NCBI GenBank assembly: GCA_023429845.1
Contig: JAEZCY010000107.1
Span: 1 to 12,705 of the forward strand
Reading direction: 5' to 3'
DNA: 12,705 nucleotides
Origin: Acidobacteriota bacterium
Lineage (GTDB): Bacteria > Acidobacteriota > Vicinamibacteria > Vicinamibacterales > Vicinamibacteraceae
Under the pieces are notes generated by a model. It made no database searches, was not told the origin of the DNA, and saw only the letters and a program-made list of their open reading frames with translations. The position numbers and the translations under genes are program-made. Numbering within the stretch: the stretch's first letter is position 1; each line of letters opens with the position of its first letter. Below, one piece after another: positions 6,705 through 12,705 of this stretch.

Positions 6705-8176
6705 TGCCCGCGTCGGAGTCCCGGGGCATCTCCGTCATCGTGCCGACCTACAATCGCGGCGCCTACCTCGATCGCTGGTTCGAGGCGTTCTGCTGGTGGC
6801 GCACGCACGTGCACGACGTCGAGGTGCTCGTCGTGGACGACGGCGGCGCCGACCACTCCGCCTGGGTGTGCGACAGATGGCGGGAGTCCGGCCTCGACGT
6901 CCGATACATCCGCGTGCGACCGCCCGGGGCGCCCCGCAACAACGCCATTGCCCGCAACGTCGGCCTCCGCCAGGCACGCCATCCCCTCGTCCTCAACTCC
7001 GACCCGGACATCGTCTTCGTCACGGACGTGATCGGTGCGATGCACGCCGCCCTGCGGCCCGGCACGTTCTGCTCCGTGGGTCGGTATGCGCCGATGACGC
7101 GGACCGCGTGGACGTCAACGTGGCGACGCGGACTGACGATGCCGCTTCGCGCCGACGACTACGAGGGCGCCACGCGCGGCAGGCAGAACATGGTGCGGAG
7201 CCCGGACGGCGTGGGTGGACTCCACGGCGCCTGTCTGTGCCAGCGACGCGTGCTCGAAAGCCTCGGCGGCTACGACGAGCGGTTCACCGAATGGGGCTGG
7301 GAGGATCGGGATCTCCTGGTGCGGCTCGAGGCTGCCGGCGTTGGTCGCCTCACGGTGCCGGAGGCGCGCGTGGTACACCAGTGGCACCCACTGATGCGGG
7401 GCGACTGGACTGCCGCCGCCGCTCGGCAGATGGCATGGCAGACGGCGCGCGCCGAGACCGGTGGCACCGACCCTGACCTTCTCGCCGTGGCAGCGGCGGA
7501 AGTCGCCCTGTGGCAGGCGCGCGGCGATGCGAGGACTGCCGCGCAGGTCGCTGATACCGCCCTGATGACGACGGGCGTAGACAGCGACGCCGACGCGCGG
7601 GCCACGCTGCTCCTCGCACGAGCGGCCCTCGCGTACGAGCTCGGTGACGCGGCGGGGTTCGACAAGTTGCTGGCGGACGCGAGGCGGCTCGGCGCGTCCG
7701 TCGCCGACCTCGAGGCGCGCGCGGCCGCAGAACGAGGCGATCGGCGCGAAGCCATGCGGATCCTGACCTCGGAGCTGGATCGGGGCGCTGGTCCGGGCGC
7801 ATTGTTCCGCTGTGCAGAATTGCTGGTGGCCAGCGACGCGGCTGCGGAGGCCCGCCACGTGCTGATGCGCCACGAGATCGCCATGAACACCTTCCAGCAA
7901 CTCCAGCGTGCCGCCTACCTGCAGCTGCTGTCGGAGCCCGATTCGCCGGCGGGCGACTCGCGGTTGCGCGTCGGCGACGAGCCGGCGGGCGACTTCCTGG
8001 TGTCGGCCGCGGGTCGAGCGTTGCGTGATGGCCTGCCCCTCGGCGCCCGCCTCCTGTGCGATGCGTACACCCGGAGCGGGGAAGGTCGCGATCCGGACCT
8101 GGTGCCCCGGGTGGAGATGATGCGTACCGACGCCGAGAACGCCTGGCGACGCCTCGAGGCGGTCCCCGATGTCTGA
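6704..8176 (+). CDS. GT2 glycosyltransferase with C-terminal helical (TPR-like) repeats
   Basis: A 490-aa protein. Residues 8 to about 235 form a GT-A family 2 domain: ISVIVPTYNRG (9-19), VVDDGG (43-48), the DxD-type NSDPDIVF (98-105) and WGWEDRDL (197-204), which supplies the catalytic-base region. VVHQWH (223-228) closes the domain. The GGYDERF..WGWED arrangement resembles the galactosyltransferase-type C-terminal half found in chondroitin-polymerase-like enzymes. From about 255 to 400 the sequence forms Ala/Leu-rich helical pairs, such as AALAYELGDAAGFDKLL and EARAAAERGDRREAMRIL, that look like degenerate TPRs. The last 90 residues are also mainly helical and unassigned. No membrane segments are seen, so it is probably cytoplasmic or membrane-associated. 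The ATG at 6704 shares its A with the upstream TGA; a GTG one codon earlier is equally possible. Likely role: inverting transfer of one residue of the operon's glycan. Confidence 0.87.
   Translation: MPASESRGISVIVPTYNRGAYLDRWFEAFCWWRTHVHDVEVLVVDDGGADHSAWVCDRWRESGLDVRYIRVRPPGAPRNNAIARNVGLRQARHPLVLNSDPDIVFVTDVIGAMHAALRPGTFCSVGRYAPMTRTAWTSTWRRGLTMPLRADDYEGATRGRQNMVRSPDGVGGLHGACLCQRRVLESLGGYDERFTEWGWEDRDLLVRLEAAGVGRLTVPEARVVHQWHPLMRGDWTAAAARQMAWQTARAETGGTDPDLLAVAAAEVALWQARGDARTAAQVADTALMTTGVDSDADARATLLLARAALAYELGDAAGFDKLLADARRLGASVADLEARAAAERGDRREAMRILTSELDRGAGPGALFRCAELLVASDAAAEARHVLMRHEIAMNTFQQLQRAAYLQLLSEPDSPAGDSRLRVGDEPAGDFLVSAAGRALRDGLPLGARLLCDAYTRSGEGRDPDLVPRVEMMRTDAENAWRRLEAVPDV
8156..8159 (+). 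promoter_or_regulatory. Shine-Dalgarno GAGG fixing the start of the WbdD-like gene
   Basis: GAGG lies nine bases before the ATG at 8169, within the end of the preceding gene. It supports that start, which overlaps the upstream gene by eight bases. The nearby ATG at 8176 is in another frame and is not used by this protein. Confidence 0.5.
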
Positions 8177-9842
8177 TGCGGCAGACAGCACGCTCGCGGC
8201 GCTCGTGGCGGCGCTGCCCGAGTGCTACCAGCCCATATACGGCCACCCCGAGCTGTCGGTCCATGCGTCGCGTCCGAGCGCCGACAGGCTCGCACACGTG
8301 GCCGCGGTGCACGACACTCTTACACGTGGACTCGGGCGTCCGCTGCGCGTGCTCGATCTAGGCTGCGCGCAGGGATTCTTCAGCCTGAGCCTTGCGGCGC
8401 GCGGGGCACACGTGCGCGGCGTGGAGTTGCTCGAGGCCAACGTCGCCGTCTGCGCGCACCTGCGTGCCGAGCACCCCGGCCTGAACGTCCGGTTCGATCT
8501 GGCATCGATCGTGGACGTGCTCAACGCGCTCGAGGACGACGAGTACGACCTCGCGCTCGGTCTCAGCGTGTTCCACCACCTGGTGCACGCACAGGGCGAA
8601 TCGGCCGTGCGCGACCTCATCGCGCGCGCCATCGGCACGACGGCCGTCGTCGTGCTGGAGATGGCTCGGCGAGACGAGCCGGCATACTGGGCCGAGTCTC
8701 AGCCACACGATCCGCGAGCGCTGCTCCACGCTGCGGCGTTCGTCCACGAGCTCGGACGTCACGCGACGCACCTCTCGGAAGTGCGGCGCCCCCTCTACGT
8801 CGCCAGCAATCGGGTGTGGGTGCTCGACGGCCACGCGGAGCCGTTCGACAGCGTGCTGGACACGCCGCACCGCCTGGCGGCAGCGTCAGCCTCCACCACG
8901 CGTCGCTATTTCCTTTCAGATGCGACGTTCCTCAAGCACTTCCGCCTCTCGGGCGCCGATGCGGAGGTCAATCGCGCGGACATAGCCCGGGAGGCGCAGC
9001 TACTGACGTCGCCCCCGGCCGGTTTGTCCCTGCCCGCGGCGATTGCCAGCGGCGAGAACGAGGACGAGGCGTGGCTTGCCAGGCCGTTGCTGCCCGGACG
9101 GCTGCTGCTGGACCTTCTGATCGACGGCGTGCCCGTGGACGGATGGCGCGTGATGCTGGACGTGCTGGACGAAGCGGCGTCACTGGAGCGGTCCGGGCTG
9201 TATCACAGCGACATCCGCACGTGGAACGTGCTCGTCGACGATGCCGGACGGGGACGGCTGATTGATTACGCGTCCATCAGCGAGGCCGCGCACGACCGAG
9301 TGTGGCCGCACGACGTCTTCCTGTCGTTCCTGATCTTCGTACGCGAGGTTGCCACCGGCGTCGTCGAAGAGCCCCAACCCATTCGGACGACGTCGGTGAA
9401 TCCGTTCGTCCTGCCACCGCCGTTCCGGAACTGGGCGCTCGCGCTATGGCAACGGCCCCGCGGCGCGTGGAGCTTTGCGCTGATGCAGGAACTCGCGACG
9501 AACTCGGCGAGCGTCGCGGGCGGGGATGGCCTCGACGCGGTGACGATTGCCTCGAGCGCGATCGAGAACGTTCTTGCTGCGCACGACCGACTCGCGCGGG
9601 AGCTCTGGCGCCGGTCAGAGGCGCTGGCGCAGGCCCACACGGAACTGCCGCTGCTGCGGCAGTCGCTGCAATCGCTCTGGGAACGGGTGGAGTCGGTCGC
9701 CGGCACGCTCGTGAACGCGCACAGAGCCCTCCGGCGCGATCATGATGCGCTCGCAGGCCGACTGGCCGCTATCGAATCCCGGCTCCCGTCGCTTCCGCCA
9801 GCCGAGACACGAGATCCGGAAACGCCAGGACTTCAGCGGTGA
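8169..9842 (+). CDS. wbdD: WbdD-like chain-terminating methyltransferase-kinase with coiled-coil tail
   Basis: A 557-aa protein in three parts. Residues 58 to about 215 are a class I methyltransferase: VLDLGCAQGF (61-70), then GLSVFHHLVH (131-140) and EPAYWAESQP (170-179). About 245-430 is a kinase fold. It has a candidate ATP lysine K256 (FLKHF), a catalytic loop HSDIRTWN (H346, D348, N353) matching HxDxxxxN, and a DFG-type D366 in LIDYAS. About 465-542 is a leucine-rich heptad-like helix, probably a coiled coil. The order and several stretches (the CAQGF motif, VFHH, the YW..SQP segment, LTSPPAG, LPGRLL) match what I know of E. coli O9a WbdD. WbdD phosphorylates and then methylates the terminal mannose, stopping O-antigen growth, and its coiled coil sets chain length. 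This protein is shorter than WbdD (about 700 aa) and lacks an obvious long C-terminal tail for binding the polymerase and membrane. Sugar specificity is inferred. The 3' end overlaps the opposite-strand gene by 74 bases. Confidence 0.88.
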   Translation: MSDAADSTLAALVAALPECYQPIYGHPELSVHASRPSADRLAHVAAVHDTLTRGLGRPLRVLDLGCAQGFFSLSLAARGAHVRGVELLEANVAVCAHLRAEHPGLNVRFDLASIVDVLNALEDDEYDLALGLSVFHHLVHAQGESAVRDLIARAIGTTAVVVLEMARRDEPAYWAESQPHDPRALLHAAAFVHELGRHATHLSEVRRPLYVASNRVWVLDGHAEPFDSVLDTPHRLAAASASTTRRYFLSDATFLKHFRLSGADAEVNRADIAREAQLLTSPPAGLSLPAAIASGENEDEAWLARPLLPGRLLLDLLIDGVPVDGWRVMLDVLDEAASLERSGLYHSDIRTWNVLVDDAGRGRLIDYASISEAAHDRVWPHDVFLSFLIFVREVATGVVEEPQPIRTTSVNPFVLPPPFRNWALALWQRPRGAWSFALMQELATNSASVAGGDGLDAVTIASSAIENVLAAHDRLARELWRRSEALAQAHTELPLLRQSLQSLWERVESVAGTLVNAHRALRRDHDALAGRLAAIESRLPSLPPAETRDPETPGLQR

Positions 9843-12705
9843 GGGTGCTGACGAAAAGCGTGCGGCCGACCCACTCGACCCGGAACGGGCAGTAGCACGT
9901 CATCCGCACGGGCGACGCGCCGTCTTTCTCGAATCGGATGACGTCGGCCTCCGGAAATGCGGACGCCCGCCAGCCGCTGGCGATCGCCGAGCGTCCCGAC
10001 ACCGCACCGTCTGCATGTGTCTGGGCCGCATGCGCCCGGGGTGCGGCCCGGTCGCCGCTGCGCAGGACCCACTGTTCCGTCGCCCGGGTCCGCAACCGCT
10101 GGCCCCCGATCGAGCGCACACACGGTTCGAGCGCAATCGCGCCATCGTCGGCGAGGAAGACGCCAGAGAACGTCTGGTCCGGCAGCAGCGTACGAGACGG
10201 CACGCCAGGCTCCCAACACGCGACGCCACCGGGCAGGCACGTCCACCACACGCGCCGGTCCACGCACACTCCGTTGTTCGGCCGGAGTGCGAGCGACTCG
10301 ATGGTGACGGGCGCGTCGGGGGCAGGCCGATACATCACGTACGCTGCCTCGGCCACGCCTTCACGCGGCGAATGGCACCAGGCCACGGCGCCCTCATCGC
10401 CGAACGCCGCCTCACCCACGATGGGCAACGGCCAGGACCGCCACGGCCGCACGCGCCCGTCCTCGTGAACCAGAACGGATTCGCGCGCGTACGGCGTGAC
10501 GCAGACGACGCCGTCGGGACGCGCGTATGCCAGGTTCGATCTGGCGCTCCATTCATCGGTGAGCACACGGGGCGTCAGCAATGACGCCGTCCGCATCGCG
10601 ACGCCCGGCTCGCCACCGGCAGTATCGAGGCGCACCCCGATGGACACCCGTCGGCGGTCCGCCTCGGCAGTACCGGTTGCCAGCAGCAGTTGCTGTGGCG
10701 GCGATGCGGTGGCCGCGGGCGCCGAGCCCGCGGGCTCGTCGCTGATCTGCATCCACCCGGTGAGCAGGGCCGCGCACGACGCGAGCTCGACCCGATGGGA
10801 CATGCGAACCGCGTCGCGGCCGGTACTGCTGACGTCAACGACGACTGCCGCCGTTGCACGCGCATCGCGGGTGGCAGGTACGCCGAGCCCCTGCAGCCGC
10901 ATGACCGAGGAGGCGTCCTCTTCGGCCGCCGCCATCAGCCATTCCAGCGCGAGCAGGAGGGTGAACGGCGGCGTGCCCGTCGTGCCAGGCCCCTCCGTCG
11001 GGTACGCGGTGAGCGGCACACCGGAATCACGTGGGCACACCGGGCGGGCCAAGAGAGCGAGGTCTTCACGGGGCCCGCGCGAACGTGTGGCGGCTCCGAG
11101 CAGCGCCTCGAAGAGCACCACGGTCCAGCCGAGCGGCTCGGGGAGGTGATCGCATGACGACAAGGGACGGCGGGACGCCCAGGCGTTCGCGACGCGCCCG
11201 CCCGTGTCCTCGGCGTCCGGGGGGGCGCCGTCGTCGCCGTGACCGTGTTCGCGTTGCGTCCGCTGGCCGCGATCGAGCCCCGCCCCACCCGCAGCGAGGA
11301 TGTCGCCGGCGTCCACGAGAAGCGCGTCGCGGTCGGTGCGCCGCAGCGGCTGCACGTCGGCGGCTGGCGCTGTGGTCATGAGCGCGCGCCATGTGCGCCA
11401 TCGCGCTATCGCCTCCGGCAGCTCGGGGACGAGTGGATGAACCGTGCTGAGCGACGCGCCGCCCGGCCCCCGGCCATCGCCATCGCTGGATGCACCCGGC
11501 TCCGCGCGGTCGAGAACACGCGAGGCACTCTCGAGCGCGGCCAGCACAGCGTCCGCGTCCCATCCGTCGCCCAGGGATGCGCGCCAATCAGTAATCGGCG
11601 GTGCGTCGCGTTTCGTCCGCAGGTGCTCGAGCGCCTTTCGCACTGCCATTCCGGCGTCCGGCGCGCGTCTGGCAGGATCGCCCGAGAGCCGTCCGTGACC
11701 CGAGTCCTGCAGTGGCGCGGTGTGCGCCAGGGCCTCGACAAGGCGTCGCTGCTCGATCGACGCGCCCGCAAGAATGCCGCCGCCCGTTGCGTTGATCACG
11801 CGACGGCCGCTCGTCGCCGCGGCCGAGACCAGCCAGTCGCGGAACGCGACGAGCCAGTTGGCGGTCAGAGTGGGAGCCCCCTGCCAGTCGGCCACCTCGG
11901 TGACCTGACGCATCTGCCCCTGCCACACCTCGGAAAGCGAACGGCCCTCGGCAGCTGCAACCGCCGCGTCGAACTCGTACGTCGTGCCACGGCAGTACGG
12001 CTGCCCCCCCGTGTAGGCGAGATCGGCTCCGACGAAGACGATCGGATCGCAACCGAGCCGGACCGCGAGCTGAAACGCCGCGGTGATGACGGAACCCCAG
12101 ACCGGAAGGTGGCCCGGGTCGATGTCGAGGCTGTGGAGCCACGGCCACGGATGGTGATCGCCAACGCGGAACCAGCAGGGATCCGGTGCGAACGGGGCAG
12201 GCGTGGCGGGGTCCACGGAAGGCTCCGCCACGAGCATCGCGTCGATGGCGGCCGGAAGGCCGGCAAAATGGCGGGCGTTGCGCTCACCCGGGTCGAGAGC
12301 CACCACGTAGTCGGGTCTTACGCCGCGACACAGCAGCGGACGCAGCGCCGTGTCTGCCGCGACGAGCACCCCGCGGCGGGCGGCCCACGCCAGGTCGCCA
12401 ACCACATCGTCCAGCGACGGACCGGCCCCCACGATCACGGCTGGCTGACCCCGATGCACGTCCGACAGCGCCCGAATGCCGATGCCGGTGACGAGGCGCG
12501 GCAGGTTCCGCAGGGTGTTGACCAGGGCAGCCGGTGCGAAACGGCGTTTCGCGTCGGCATTGGCGCGCGCGCCGAACACGAGGCGCTTGACCAGGTGCAG
12601 CGCGGCTACCGTCGTGGGGTGAACGTCCCTGGTCAGGGTGGGTTCCACGAGCAGCTTGAAGCGATCCTCGACGCCGTCGAAGAGGGCGGTCGCCTGCTCG
12701 GCGCC
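9769..12705 (-). CDS. Maf/DUF115 (motility accessory factor-type) protein with long C-terminal extension, 5' end outside window
   Basis: The frame is open to the right edge, so the N-terminus is missing. A GTG at 12648 is the first start inside the window, but the 19 codons before it also read as protein. Numbering from that GTG, residues of about 35-290 are a DUF115/MptE-like domain: VIVGAGPSLDD (71-81), VAADTAL (96-102), YVVALDPG (114-121) and FVGADLAYTGG (205-215). Maf proteins with this domain transfer nonulosonic acids to flagellin; archaeal MptE uses the same fold as a pterin pyrophosphokinase. About 310-600 is Ala/Asp-rich and unassigned. About 690-955 has repeated short beta-like stretches with Trp, such as WWTCLPGGVACWEPG, and looks like a beta-propeller, which is unusual for this family. 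The stop is TAG at 9771-9769, inside the convergent WbdD-like gene. Flagellin or surface-protein glycosylation is the likeliest role. Confidence 0.8.
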   Translation of the reverse strand, partial: GAEQATALFDGVEDRFKLLVEPTLTRDVHPTTVAALHLVKRLVFGARANADAKRRFAPAALVNTLRNLPRLVTGIGIRALSDVHRGQPAVIVGAGPSLDDVVGDLAWAARRGVLVAADTALRPLLCRGVRPDYVVALDPGERNARHFAGLPAAIDAMLVAEPSVDPATPAPFAPDPCWFRVGDHHPWPWLHSLDIDPGHLPVWGSVITAAFQLAVRLGCDPIVFVGADLAYTGGQPYCRGTTYEFDAAVAAAEGRSLSEVWQGQMRQVTEVADWQGAPTLTANWLVAFRDWLVSAAATSGRRVINATGGGILAGASIEQRRLVEALAHTAPLQDSGHGRLSGDPARRAPDAGMAVRKALEHLRTKRDAPPITDWRASLGDGWDADAVLAALESASRVLDRAEPGASSDGDGRGPGGASLSTVHPLVPELPEAIARWRTWRALMTTAPAADVQPLRRTDRDALLVDAGDILAAGGAGLDRGQRTQREHGHGDDGAPPDAEDTGGRVANAWASRRPLSSCDHLPEPLGWTVVLFEALLGAATRSRGPREDLALLARPVCPRDSGVPLTAYPTEGPGTTGTPPFTLLLALEWLMAAAEEDASSVMRLQGLGVPATRDARATAAVVVDVSSTGRDAVRMSHRVELASCAALLTGWMQISDEPAGSAPAATASPPQQLLLATGTAEADRRRVSIGVRLDTAGGEPGVAMRTASLLTPRVLTDEWSARSNLAYARPDGVVCVTPYARESVLVHEDGRVRPWRSWPLPIVGEAAFGDEGAVAWCHSPREGVAEAAYVMYRPAPDAPVTIESLALRPNNGVCVDRRVWWTCLPGGVACWEPGVPSRTLLPDQTFSGVFLADDGAIALEPCVRSIGGQRLRTRATEQWVLRSGDRAAPRAHAAQTHADGAVSGRSAIASGWRASAFPEADVIRFEKDGASPVRMTCYCPFRVEWVGRTLFVSTLTAEVLAFPDLVSRLAEATGAGIR

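Noticed and set aside
7115..8191. 358-codon minus-strand frame opposite the GT2-repeat gene
   Set aside because: It has no domain signature and runs antisense to a gene with clear GT2 motifs.
9742..10584. 280-codon plus-strand frame downstream of the WbdD-like gene
   Set aside because: It starts inside the WbdD-like gene in another frame and has Arg/His-rich shadow composition antisense to the Maf-like gene's C-terminal domain.
10496..11149. 217-codon plus-strand frame within the Maf-like gene region
   Set aside because: It is Ser/Arg/Pro-rich with no domain, and the opposite strand stays open for nearly 3 kb with a recognisable DUF115 domain.
1..12705. tRNA or rRNA genes, CRISPR arrays, insertion sequences, phage genes
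   Set aside because: None was seen. There are no regularly spaced repeats, no transposase or integrase motifs, and essentially no non-coding space.

Overview
The window is a GC-rich, gene-dense bacterial locus for surface glycans. There are no tRNA or rRNA genes, CRISPR arrays, insertion sequences or phage genes. No gap between genes exceeds about 70 bases. No taxonomic marker gene is present. The base composition and the very large multi-domain glycosyltransferases would suit a high-GC environmental Gram-negative such as an acidobacterium or a delta-type proteobacterium, but this is only an impression.

Layout. The left edge (2-343, +) holds the C-terminal end of a GT4 glycosyltransferase. 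A small class I methyltransferase (363-947, -) faces it tail to tail. A short region (948-1018) containing a palindrome and a -10-like hexamer then opens onto a tightly packed + strand run of five genes. They are an unrecognised small helical protein (about 1019-1426), a tandem GT4-GT4 protein of 787 aa (1426-3789), a GT2-GT4-TPR fusion of 972 aa (3786-6704), a GT2 protein with a helical repeat tail of 490 aa (6704-8176), and a methyltransferase-kinase-coiled coil protein of 557 aa (8169-9842). All four junctions in this run overlap (TGATG, GTGA, TGATG and an 8-base overlap), so it reads as one translationally coupled operon. On the right (9769-12705, -) lies a long gene, cut by the window edge, with a Maf/DUF115 domain of the motility accessory factor type and a long C-terminal extension. 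Its 3' end overlaps the operon's last gene by 74 bases.

How the genes may work together. The 557-aa protein closely matches the plan of WbdD, the E. coli O9/O9a enzyme that phosphorylates and methylates the non-reducing end of the O-polysaccharide and so stops its growth. WbdD's partner in E. coli, WbdA, is a two-module GT4 polymerase, and the 787-aa GT4-GT4 protein has that same architecture. The operon can therefore be read as building and capping a glycan chain, with the other GT modules supplying adaptor, repeat or branch residues. The adjacent Maf-family gene belongs to a family that glycosylates flagellin, which leaves open whether the capped glycan goes to a lipid carrier or to a protein. 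WbdD-type capping, WbdA-like architecture, TPR-bearing glycosyltransferases and a Maf-like protein side by side is the most interesting feature here. No Wzm/Wzt transporter, Wzx/Wzy, flagellin or sugar-nucleotide synthesis gene is visible inside the window.
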